Assembly (NCBI GenBank): GCA_900554625.1
Contig: USHP01000009.1
Coordinates: forward strand, 1-17,004
Direction: 5' to 3'
Source of the DNA: an uncultured Eubacteriales bacterium
GTDB lineage: Bacteria > Bacillota > Clostridia > Oscillospirales > Oscillospiraceae
DNA length: 17,004 nucleotides
Shown piece after piece: positions 1 through 7,300 of the stretch (positions are counted from its first letter, which is position 1; every line of letters starts with the position of its first letter). The notes under the pieces were generated by a model. The model saw only the letters and a program-made list of their open reading frames with translations, was not told where the DNA came from and ran no database searches. Made by a program: the position numbers and the translations under genes.

Positions 1-38
1 TCGGGTCAAAATCTCTCGCCGAATCTCCTTACCCCATT

Positions 39-323
39 ATGCGGTGTTGCCTTAATAAAAAGACGCTGATGTGGTACGACGAAGTCGGCCTGTTCAAGCC
101 TGCAGTCGTTCGGGAAAATGGCTATCGGTATTATACCTGCCAGCAAAGCTCCGTTTTTGAAACCATTCTGATGCTCAGGGAGCTGAACGTCTCTATTGCG
201 GATATCAAGACCTTTCTGAGCAATCGCTCCGCCGATTCCTTCCAGACCGTTCTGACGGAAAAAACAAAGGAAATCGACAATGCGATCCAGCATTTGGCGC
301 AAATTAATATACCTCCTATTTGA
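39..323 (+). pseudogene. MerR-family regulator remnant (DNA-binding domain only, likely frameshifted)
   Basis: The reading frame shows a MerR-type winged-helix signature: KKTLMWYDEVGLFKPA, then the wing motif ENGYRYY, then a helical stretch ending in HLAQI. MerR proteins normally begin with a first helix ending in something like LCG(V/T) directly before the KKTL helix. Here LCGV is encoded just upstream in another frame (bases 37-48), separated from the frame of NKKTL by five bases, which suggests a frameshift. The nominal ATG at 39 has no ribosome-binding site and would omit the first helix. The protein stops at 94 residues, just where the coiled coil begins, so the effector domain (full-length members are about 250-280 residues) is missing. 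It converges with fucI and is probably not part of the operon. The gene may start left of the window. A short functional MerR protein cannot be excluded. Confidence 0.6.
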
Positions 324-394
324 TACACTATCTACAACATACGCCAGCTAATAGCCAACCATTTCATTCCAAAGTTACTTCATAAGCTCGCCCC

Positions 395-2224
395 CTATCT
401 ATACAGAGGACCGTAGGTAGCACAGGCGCGGTAATCCTGGCCTTCCTTGTCCATGCCAAATGCATTCCAGCAGGCAGGGCGATAAATATCATCCAGAGGA
501 ACGTTGTGCATGCAGACAGGGATTCTCAGCATGGAACACATGGTGATCAGGTCAGCACCGATGTGGCCATAGGAGATGGCACCGTGGTTGGCACCCCAAT
601 TCATCATAACCTCGTATGCGGTCTTGAAGGGAGAGCCTTCCTTGCCATCACAGCGGGGTGCAAACCAAGTGCAGGGCCAGGTGGGGTTGGTACGCTCCAT
701 CAGTGTATCGGAAACCTCGTCAGGCAGGTTGACGGTCCAGCCTTCGGCAATCTGTAGCACAGGGCCCAGGCCCTTGACCAGATTCATACGGATCATGGTG
801 CAGGGCATTTCGGCCTTAGTGGTGTAGTGGCTGGAGAAGCCGCCGCCACGGAAGTTATCCTGACCAGCTTCGCACCAGACAGTAGCTTCGGTCATCTTCT
901 TGATATCTTCCTCGGTGACTTCCCACCAACGCTTCATAGTGGCATCGCCGTTTTCGTCAGTGCAGACACCGGAGGCATCCAGACAGGCAGCACCGGAGTT
1001 CAGCAGATGGATGATACCGTTGGACTCAGCAGCCTTGCCTTCCAGCTTGTAGCCGGTGACACGCTCGGTAGCTTCGCCAGACCAGTAGGTACGAACGTCA
1101 GCGAAAATCTGAGCACGGTGGGTCACCAGACGCATCATCAGCATGCTCATACCGTTGAGAATATCGTTTTCAGTAGCCAAGGTGTATGGCTCACGGGCAC
1201 CTTCATAGTCGAAGGAGGAACTCAGAAGAGCTTCTGGGTAGTCGCAGTTGGGCCAATGGTCGGTCCACTGACGCTGACCCTGGAAGCCACCTACGATGGC
1301 ATTGTGACCAACCTTTTCTTCCTCGAACTTATCGGGCAGATTGGGGTTGCCAGCCATCAGGTCCTTGATGATGCAGTACATCTTAACGGTAAACTCCCAC
1401 TGCTTTTCCTTTTCCTCGGGAGTAAACTTGATGCGCACGGTTTCGCCCAGGAATTCAACTTCCTCGGGGTTATCATCGCGACCTTCCTTGCAGTGCTCCT
1501 TGGTCCAGGCCAGCGCCTTCAGGTATTCTTCCTCGTTATAGATACCTTCTTCCATGCGGCGCAAAATCTCAACCTCATCCACGGACTCCACGCGCATACC
1601 GAAATACTCTTCCAGCATGCTCTGGTCCATAATGGAACCGGCAATACCCATGCACTGGGAACCAATCTGCAAGTAAGACTTACCACGCATGGTGGCAACA
1701 GCGACAGCAGCACGGCCAAAGCGCAGCAGCTTATCCTTCACATCTTCGGGCATCTGGGTGACCTGATCCCGGTCCTGAACCTCATGACCGTAGATACCGA
1801 AAGCGGGAAGGCCCTTCTGTGCATGACCGGCCAAAACAGCAGCCAGATACACAGCGCCGGGACGCTCGGTGCCATTGAAGCCCCAAACACCCTTAATGGT
1901 GTGGGGATCCATATCCATAGTCTCGGAGCCGTAGCACCAGCAGGGAGTGACGGACAGGGTGATGGCTACACCTTCCTTCTTGAACTTATTGGCGCAGGCA
2001 GCGGCTTCAGGCACACGGCCGATGCAGGTGTCAGCCATAACAACCTTTACGGGTTCACCGTTGGAGTAGAACAGATTCTCCTCGAACAGCTTCTTGGCAG
2101 ACTCGGCCATTGCCCAAACAAGAGGTTCCAGAGATTCACGCATCATCTGAGGGCCACGGCGGCCATCAACGATGGGGCGAATACCGATTACGGGATAATC
2201 ACCAACATATCTGTTTTTTGCCAT
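395..2224 (-). CDS. fucI: L-fucose isomerase FucI
   Basis: This 609-residue protein matches the FucI family (E. coli FucI is 591 residues) from end to end. It interconverts L-fucose and L-fuculose in the cytoplasm with Mn2+, the first step of fucose catabolism. The family metal ligands are in place: Glu352 in ATEND, Asp376 in FADVRTYW, and His547 in WGANHG. Their spacing matches E. coli Glu337, Asp361 and His528. The C-terminal GQDYRAC and YGPLY motifs are also typical. A GAAAGGAG Shine-Dalgarno site precedes the ATG. It is the last gene of the minus-strand cluster, 38 bases after the kinase stop. Codons are strongly biased (GGT, GCT, ATC, CTG, AAG preferred), suggesting high expression. No convincing terminator was found in the about 70 bases between its stop and the MerR remnant. 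L-arabinose or other aldoses may be side substrates, as in some family members. Confidence 0.96.
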   Translation of the reverse strand: MAKNRYVGDYPVIGIRPIVDGRRGPQMMRESLEPLVWAMAESAKKLFEENLFYSNGEPVKVVMADTCIGRVPEAAACANKFKKEGVAITLSVTPCWCYGSETMDMDPHTIKGVWGFNGTERPGAVYLAAVLAGHAQKGLPAFGIYGHEVQDRDQVTQMPEDVKDKLLRFGRAAVAVATMRGKSYLQIGSQCMGIAGSIMDQSMLEEYFGMRVESVDEVEILRRMEEGIYNEEEYLKALAWTKEHCKEGRDDNPEEVEFLGETVRIKFTPEEKEKQWEFTVKMYCIIKDLMAGNPNLPDKFEEEKVGHNAIVGGFQGQRQWTDHWPNCDYPEALLSSSFDYEGAREPYTLATENDILNGMSMLMMRLVTHRAQIFADVRTYWSGEATERVTGYKLEGKAAESNGIIHLLNSGAACLDASGVCTDENGDATMKRWWEVTEEDIKKMTEATVWCEAGQDNFRGGGFSSHYTTKAEMPCTMIRMNLVKGLGPVLQIAEGWTVNLPDEVSDTLMERTNPTWPCTWFAPRCDGKEGSPFKTAYEVMMNWGANHGAISYGHIGADLITMCSMLRIPVCMHNVPLDDIYRPACWNAFGMDKEGQDYRACATYGPLYR

Positions 2225-2262
2225 TATAGAGAGACTCCTTTCGAGATTTGATTACTTGGAGT

Positions 2263-3681
2263 TTATTTGCCAATGACGTCACAGAAGATACGATACTTTT
2301 CATCCAGTGCATCAATCTTCTGGGGATAATAAGTAGTTACCTTTTCTGTTTTGCGGATCAGCTTCCGGCCTTCAGCTACATTCTTGATTGCGCCAAGGGC
2401 GATCAACTGAAGCATGATGTTGCCCAGAGCAGTTGCTTCCGTGGGACCTGCAACAACGCTGAAACCCAGAGCATCTGCGGTCATCTGGCACAGGAACGTA
2501 TCCTTGGTGCCGCCGCCCAGCAGATGCAGAACCTCAAATTTCTTGCCGGTGTTCTCCTGGATCTGGGCAATGGCATAGCGGTACTTCATGGAAAGGCTTT
2601 CATAAATGCAACGCACCAAGGCACCATCGATCTGAGGAATATTCTGTCCGGTATTTTCACAGTAAGCACGAATCTTCTCAGGCATCCCACCGGGTTGTGC
2701 AAATTCGGGAGCATCCGGATCAATGAAGCAGGTGAACGCAGGCTCCTTACGGGCCAGCTGTTCCATGTCATTGTAGGAGTATTCTTTGCCTTCAGCACGA
2801 AAGTTTCTGCGGATTTCCTGAATGAGCCAAAGTCCGCTGATGTTTTTTAGGTAGTTGATCTGTCCGTTGGCACCGATTTCGTTGGACAACTCATCTTCCA
2901 TACTCTTTTTCGTAAGAATAGGCTTGTCCAGCTCGCATCCAATCAAAGACCATGTGCCGCAAGACAGAAAGGCGGCTTCTCCAATACCATCCCAGGGCAT
3001 AGCCGCAACAGCGCACTGGGTGTCATGTCCGGCGACCTTCACTACAGGAATTCCCTTGTACTCACCGCATTCGGTCGCACAGTCCACAATTTTAGGAAAG
3101 AATGTAACTGGGAACGGTGTCAGCGCCGTAATGTTATGATCCCAGTTTCCGGTCACCGGATTCACCATCTGAGAGGTGGATGCAATCGTCTTGTCCACGG
3201 TACGGCTTCCGCACAAGGCCCATGCAAACAAATCCGGCATAAACAACATACATGCGGATTCCAGTCTTTTTCCCTTTTCCGTCATCAGCTGGAAGATCGT
3301 ATTGATAGGCATAATCTGATTGCCTGTAGCATGATACAGCTTTTCGGGAGTAATCTCATTGAATACCTGTTCCGGTACACCATTGGTTCTGGGGTCTCGG
3401 TAATTTGTCGGCAAACTCATCAGGTAGTCATTCGCTGTAATCATGCCATAGTCTACACCCCAAGTGTCAAAAGCAAGCGAATCCACTTTTCCGCAGGATG
3501 CAACAGTGTTTTCTACTTCTTTCAGCAGCGATAAGAAATCCCAGGCTATCCGCCGATTCTCTCTAAGCGGTACATTATCAAAGCGACGAATCTCCTCATA
3601 ACTGATTTTCTTTCCATCGAAATGGCCTAAAACTGCTCTGCCAGTAGATGCACCAAAATCAAATGCCAAAACAGTGTTCAT
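2263..3681 (-). CDS. fucK: FGGY-family sugar kinase, probable L-fuculokinase (RhaB-like)
   Basis: A 472-residue FGGY carbohydrate kinase, expected to phosphorylate L-fuculose to L-fuculose 1-phosphate with ATP. Visible motifs are the N-terminal phosphate-binding loop FDFGASTGR (residues 7-15), a WGVDYG motif near 74-79, the likely catalytic Asp220 in AGHDT, the CGTWSL motif (241-246) and the ATP-site GGGTK (389-393). The GTWSL and FFPK features and the length look more like rhamnulokinase (RhaB) than E. coli FucK, but FucI and FucA as neighbours and no rhamnose isomerase point to fuculose. RhaB-like kinases serving fucose are known in gut Clostridia such as Roseburia. A start two codons upstream exists, but it abuts the AAGGAGGA site with no spacing. 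The ATG at 3681 sits six bases from it and overlaps the fucA stop as TGATG, implying translational coupling. Confidence 0.88.
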   Translation of the reverse strand: MNTVLAFDFGASTGRAVLGHFDGKKISYEEIRRFDNVPLRENRRIAWDFLSLLKEVENTVASCGKVDSLAFDTWGVDYGMITANDYLMSLPTNYRDPRTNGVPEQVFNEITPEKLYHATGNQIMPINTIFQLMTEKGKRLESACMLFMPDLFAWALCGSRTVDKTIASTSQMVNPVTGNWDHNITALTPFPVTFFPKIVDCATECGEYKGIPVVKVAGHDTQCAVAAMPWDGIGEAAFLSCGTWSLIGCELDKPILTKKSMEDELSNEIGANGQINYLKNISGLWLIQEIRRNFRAEGKEYSYNDMEQLARKEPAFTCFIDPDAPEFAQPGGMPEKIRAYCENTGQNIPQIDGALVRCIYESLSMKYRYAIAQIQENTGKKFEVLHLLGGGTKDTFLCQMTADALGFSVVAGPTEATALGNIMLQLIALGAIKNVAEGRKLIRKTEKVTTYYPQKIDALDEKYRIFCDVIGK

Positions 3682-4397
3682 CAACATTCCTCCTTCTTAT
3701 GGAGGATTGGATCATCAGGATTGAATACCTTATAGCCCGGATGCCGACCAGTGATGCGGTAGTAGCTTCTCAGGTCGATCAGCTTTTGTATGTTAGGACG
3801 GCTGATGTCGATGCTGCCACCTAAGATAACCGCATTGATAGTGATTTTTGCCCACAGTTCCAGGCTCTCCATCCGGTAAAAAGCTGTGATGACATCGCTT
3901 CCCACTGCCAATGCACCATGATTTTCCAGCAGCATCACATCATGCTCCCGAAGATAAGGCTCGATGGCATCGGGAACCTCAGAAGTAGATGGGGTCCCAT
4001 AGGGAGTCAGCGGCACAGAACCGATGGCTGCCACATCCTCAATCATGTTGTACATATCCATAGCCTTGTGGGCAACCGCAAAACCTGTCGCTCCAGGAGG
4101 ATGTGCATGGATTACACTTTTTACATCCGGGCGCTTGTCATAGCAGCGCAGATGCATCTTGATCTCACTGGAAGGCCGCAAACCGGGAGCTGCCTCCAGA
4201 ACGTTGCCCTGGCGGTCAATGCGAATCAGCTTTTCCGGGGTGATGAAGGATTTGCTCATTCCTGTAGGCGTTGCAAGGATGGTACCATCGTCCAGCATCG
4301 CGGATACATTTCCATCATTTGCTGCAACCCATCCAAGCTGCCACATTTTGTGACAGACGTCACATATCTGTTCTTTATACAAATTAATATCACTCAT
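3681..4397 (-). CDS. fucA: L-fuculose-phosphate aldolase (class II aldolase)
   Basis: A 238-residue zinc-dependent class II aldolase/adducin-family protein. It cleaves L-fuculose 1-phosphate to dihydroxyacetone phosphate and L-lactaldehyde. The zinc and catalytic residues are visible: Glu78 in PSSE, His97 and His99 in HAHP, and His160 in ENHG. All four are offset by exactly five from E. coli FucA Glu73, His92, His94 and His155. The NDGNVS phosphate-binding segment lies at 28-32. The protein is slightly longer than E. coli FucA (215), with a C-terminal extension ending in a Lys/Glu-rich tail. An alternative ATG at 4403 is only three bases from the GGAGG site (4407-4411). The ATG at 4397 has a nine-base spacer and is preferred. 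Eight bases overlap the upstream GH109-like gene, and the stop overlaps the kinase start, so the three genes form a tight translational unit. Confidence 0.93.
   Translation of the reverse strand: MSDINLYKEQICDVCHKMWQLGWVAANDGNVSAMLDDGTILATPTGMSKSFITPEKLIRIDRQGNVLEAAPGLRPSSEIKMHLRCYDKRPDVKSVIHAHPPGATGFAVAHKAMDMYNMIEDVAAIGSVPLTPYGTPSTSEVPDAIEPYLREHDVMLLENHGALAVGSDVITAFYRMESLELWAKITINAVILGGSIDISRPNIQKLIDLRSYYRITGRHPGYKVFNPDDPILHKKEEC
3688..3695 (-). promoter_or_regulatory. Shine-Dalgarno AAGGAGGA within the fucA end, for the kinase
   Basis: The site lies within the last fucA codons (KKEEC). It is six bases from the ATG at 3681 and directly abuts the earlier ATG at 3687, so the later start is preferred. 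The TGATG overlap with the fucA stop suggests re-initiating ribosomes. Confidence 0.75.
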
Positions 4398-5592
4398 TGG
4401 CATTCGCCTCCGCAGTTTTTTCCTTGAAATTGGGGATTTTAACCGGCATACCGCCTGATGCTATGGAAATCTCAGAAAGCGGCGTGATACACATAATCGT
4501 TGCTGCATCATATACATCAATCGGCATCGGTTCCCCAGAGCGAATATGGTCAAAGAAATCGCGATAGCAAAGGTAGTCCATTCCGCCATGCCCTGCTGCG
4601 CGCTCTTCCTCTGTTATCGAAGCCCATATAGGATGATTATATTCCTTAGCATATTGATCTGCATTTCCCCACTGCTCTTTCCACTCGAAGTCACAATCAT
4701 TATGGGTTCCATCAATAAACACTGAGTCGTTTACTTCCGTGTACATACCCTTTGTCCCACGGACGGTAAAACCTCTGCTATACGGCCTCGGTAATGTTGT
4801 GTCCAAAGTAATGGTTATGGTCTCGCCACCGGCACAGGTAATCACGGTGGTTACGATGTCACCCTGCGCGAATTTAGCCTCACACAGTTCCTCGTTTTCC
4901 GGTTGATGCTTCAAGCAATACTCATGAAGGCCAACCGATTTGGAAGCAGTACTACTGAGTGTCATCAGTTGGTTAGAGTGATTAATATCGAGAATCTTCA
5001 TAATCGGTCCCATTTCATGAGATGGATAGTTCTCACAATTGCGGGAGAGATATTCGTTCAGTCGATAATGTCTGTTTTCTTTTCCGGTTGTGATTTCTTC
5101 TCGTAAATCGTGACAGTATCCACCGGAACAGTGAACGATCTGGCCAAACAAGCCCATCCGGACCATATTCAGTACCATCAGTTCCCGTTGACCGTAATTG
5201 CAGTTTTCCAGGAACATATACGGTGTACCGGTTCTCTCTTGGGTTCTGACAAGCTGGTAGCACTCTTCTACTGTATAGGCACCGCCGACTTCACTTCCCA
5301 CCGGAATGCCTTGCTCCATACAGTAGGTCACCACCTCTGTATGGTATTTCCATGAGGTGATTACAATCACGCAGTCAACCAGATTCTTGTTTACCAGCTT
5401 TTTGTAATCAGTCGTTTCATATGGGCGTTTATGACCCGCGTTTTCTATCAGATCCGCTACACGCTCAACACGGTCCTGATAAATATCGCAGACAGCCGTA
5501 ATTCTAATGTCATCCATTTTAAGAAACACTTGGTTTGTCAGCCCATATCCACGCAAGCCAAGGCCAATGATGCCTACACGAATTTGTTCCAT
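4390..5592 (-). CDS. Gfo/Idh/MocA protein resembling GH109 NAD-dependent alpha-N-acetylgalactosaminidase
   Basis: A 400-residue protein with an N-terminal NAD-binding Rossmann fold (IIGLGLRG, residues 8-15) and a C-terminal Gfo/Idh/MocA domain. Several segments are those I associate with GH109 glycosidases rather than ordinary dehydrogenases: TVEECYQLV (107-115), LENCNY (128-133), YPSHEMGPI (189-197, matching the GH109 YPTHxxGP motif whose Tyr and His are catalytic in the Elizabethkingia enzyme), PRPYSR (269-273) and HGGMDY (335-340). GH109 enzymes remove terminal alpha-GalNAc using NAD+ in a redox-assisted mechanism. There is no signal peptide, so it would act in the cytosol on an imported glycan. 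The start has a GGGAG site seven bases upstream. The gene follows a strong hairpin and overlaps fucA by eight bases. It could instead be a sugar dehydrogenase, or a redox glycosidase of another specificity. Confidence 0.8.
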   Translation of the reverse strand: MEQIRVGIIGLGLRGYGLTNQVFLKMDDIRITAVCDIYQDRVERVADLIENAGHKRPYETTDYKKLVNKNLVDCVIVITSWKYHTEVVTYCMEQGIPVGSEVGGAYTVEECYQLVRTQERTGTPYMFLENCNYGQRELMVLNMVRMGLFGQIVHCSGGYCHDLREEITTGKENRHYRLNEYLSRNCENYPSHEMGPIMKILDINHSNQLMTLSSTASKSVGLHEYCLKHQPENEELCEAKFAQGDIVTTVITCAGGETITITLDTTLPRPYSRGFTVRGTKGMYTEVNDSVFIDGTHNDCDFEWKEQWGNADQYAKEYNHPIWASITEEERAAGHGGMDYLCYRDFFDHIRSGEPMPIDVYDAATIMCITPLSEISIASGGMPVKIPNFKEKTAEANANE

Positions 5593-5619
5593 ACAGATAC
5601 TCCCAACTATATAGGATGC

Positions 5620-5652
5620 AAAAAGGAGCGGGGCAAAGCCCCGCCCCCTCTT
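5620..5652 (-). terminator. GC-rich hairpin with T-run between binding-protein gene and GH109-like gene
   Basis: On the minus strand a stem with core GCGGGGC / GCCCCGC (5644-5638 and 5634-5628), a TTT loop and further G-C, G-U and A-U pairs is followed directly by a TTTTT run (5624-5620). This has the form of an intrinsic terminator. As it sits inside the cluster, partial readthrough probably lowers expression of the catabolic genes relative to the binding protein, or the hairpin protects the upstream mRNA end. No clear second promoter is seen between it and the GH109-like ATG. Confidence 0.7.
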
Positions 5653-5678
5653 TCATTGCATAAAGGACATTGATTGAA

Positions 5679-7256
5679 TTAGTTCAGTTCGTTGAATGCG
5701 ATTGCCTGCTCATGCAGAGCCTCGTAAACCTTGTCAGCACCGGCTGCGGTCATCTTATCTCTCAGCTTTGCAATATCGCCAGCAGGATCCTCGGTGAAGC
5801 CCAGGCCCAGCAGCTTATACTCGTTGTTGAAGATCTCGCCCATTGCAGCGATCTCATTCTTAACCTCGCTGTCATCAAAGACGAAGGTCTGGTAACGGCT
5901 GCTACGTGCAGTCTCCTGCCAGATAGCAGTCAGCTCGCTCAGGTTGGGGATACCACCCTCAACAACACGCCAGTTAGCATCGTTACGGACGCCCCAGTTG
6001 CAGTTGCCGTCATAGGGATAGTTGACGCTGTCAGGCAGGGGAACCAGTGCATTGTCGCCAACTGCTTCCCAATGCTTGCCTTCAATACCATAGCAGAACA
6101 GGCTGTTGATTTCTGGATCATTACGCAGGTAATCCAGAGCCATCAGAGCGCGTTCGGGGTTCTTGGACTTAGAGAAGATGCTCATGCCGTTTGCCAGATA
6201 GGAATTCAGAACAGGAGGTGCACCATCCTGTGCGTCAAACACGCGGACATCCCACTCAGGATGCTCGGTAGCCAGCTGTGCGTACAGGCTCTTGGCGGTG
6301 TTCACGTTGCACAGAGCCAGAGCGGACTTACCAGCCAGGAAGGACTCAGTGTTATTCTGGGTGTTAACAACAGCGTTCTTGCTCCAGAAGCCGCGATCCT
6401 TCCAATCCTTCAGACGGGTGATCACATCCAGGAATGCAGCCTGATCGTAGTTGCCCTTAACATCTGCGTTGTCATCAACTCCGCTGACGCTAGCCATGGA
6501 CTGCCAGGGGCCAATGCTGATAACCTTCTCTTCAGATTCCCAGTTTGCCTTTGCCCACATACGGTCATAGACGAACAGCTTATCGTAGTCAGAACCAACA
6601 TCCAAAGGAATGAGGGTGGGTTCGTTGTCAACGATAGCCTGCATGTAAGCCTCAGCCTCATCCAGAGAAGCGACAGACTTGATATCGTACTTGTCCATTA
6701 GGTCGCCACGGGCAATCCAAACGTAGGAAGTGATTTCCTTGTAGTTCATGGGCATCATGTAGACCTTACCATCAACCTTGGCCTCTTCCCAAGCCTCGGG
6801 ATACATGGTGGCTGCGCTCATGGGTGCGTAGGTTTCCAGCGCTTCCTGGGTGATTTCCCAGAAGCCCTGTTTGGTGGCCTGAGAGTTGTAGAAGCACCAG
6901 TCAGCAGTATAGATGATGTCCCACTCCTCGCCGGAAGCAAAAATCAGAGGATACTTCTGCTCATACTCACCCCAGCTCATGAACTTCACTTCGATGGTGG
7001 CATTGATTTCTGCCTTCAGCTTTTCGTTGATCTTTGCGAAAACCTCGTCATTGTCAACGGGACGATCACCGATCAGGTACATAGTCAAGGTTACTTCTTC
7101 CAGGGTTTCGGATTCTGCCTCAGTGACATCATCCTTAGGTGCATCAGTCTTGGTAGGTTCACCAGTGGTAGGATCAGCAGCAGGAGCATCGTTGCCGCAA
7201 GCAACCAGACCCAAAACCATAACCAAGGCCAACAGCATTGCAATAAGTTTTTTCAT
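5679..7256 (-). CDS. Sugar ABC transporter substrate-binding lipoprotein
   Basis: A 525-residue extracellular solute-binding protein of the large LipO/YtcQ type, with a C-terminal region like DUF3502. The N-terminus MKKLIAMLLALVMVLGLVAC is a lipoprotein signal with lipobox LVAC and lipidated Cys20, followed by an acidic and Thr/Pro-rich linker. It should capture an oligosaccharide at the outer membrane face and pass it to the two permeases. A longer reading starts at 7274, but a perfect AAGGAGGA site (7264-7271) lies inside that extension, seven bases before the ATG at 7256, which is therefore the start. Codon use is strongly biased, as expected for an abundant binding protein. A GC-rich hairpin follows the stop. 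The ligand is not readable from sequence; the neighbours suggest a fucosylated host glycan. Confidence 0.9.
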   Translation of the reverse strand: MKKLIAMLLALVMVLGLVACGNDAPAADPTTGEPTKTDAPKDDVTEAESETLEEVTLTMYLIGDRPVDNDEVFAKINEKLKAEINATIEVKFMSWGEYEQKYPLIFASGEEWDIIYTADWCFYNSQATKQGFWEITQEALETYAPMSAATMYPEAWEEAKVDGKVYMMPMNYKEITSYVWIARGDLMDKYDIKSVASLDEAEAYMQAIVDNEPTLIPLDVGSDYDKLFVYDRMWAKANWESEEKVISIGPWQSMASVSGVDDNADVKGNYDQAAFLDVITRLKDWKDRGFWSKNAVVNTQNNTESFLAGKSALALCNVNTAKSLYAQLATEHPEWDVRVFDAQDGAPPVLNSYLANGMSIFSKSKNPERALMALDYLRNDPEINSLFCYGIEGKHWEAVGDNALVPLPDSVNYPYDGNCNWGVRNDANWRVVEGGIPNLSELTAIWQETARSSRYQTFVFDDSEVKNEIAAMGEIFNNEYKLLGLGFTEDPAGDIAKLRDKMTAAGADKVYEALHEQAIAFNELN

Positions 7257-7263
7257 TTGTATT

Positions 7264-7271
7264 TCCTCCTT
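7264..7271 (-). promoter_or_regulatory. Shine-Dalgarno AAGGAGGA that fixes the binding-protein start
   Basis: This perfect site lies seven bases before the ATG at 7256, and inside the longer open frame beginning at 7274. It shows that the six extra N-terminal residues are not translated and that the lipoprotein signal starts with MKKL. Confidence 0.85.
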
Positions 7272-7282
7272 CATTTTTATAA

Positions 7283-7300
7283 AAAATTCTTCCGAATTTT
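7283..7300 (-). other. Small AT-rich hairpin between permease and binding-protein genes
   Basis: AAAATTC and GAATTTT form a perfect 7-base stem around a 4-base loop (GGAA on the transcribed strand), followed by T-rich sequence. It lies in the 44-base gap directly after the second permease stop. It is a weak stem and may be an mRNA end-stabilising or processing site that helps make binding protein in excess of permeases. It could also be chance in AT-rich sequence. Confidence 0.35.

Noticed and set aside
324..394. Search for a terminator after fucI
   Set aside because: No stable stem with a following T-run could be found on the minus strand in this gap; transcription may end further left.
827..2251. 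474-residue open frame on the plus strand
   Set aside because: Antisense shadow of fucI, caused by its biased codons. The fucI frame has a ribosome-binding site and all catalytic residues.
2263..3681. Rhamnose pathway assignment for the kinase
   Set aside because: Sequence style is RhaB-like, but the isomerase and aldolase next to it are clearly FucI and FucA with conserved residues at matching spacing, and no rhamnose genes are present.
5670..6701. 343-residue open frame on the plus strand
   Set aside because: Antisense shadow of the binding-protein gene; no ribosome-binding site or recognisable domain.
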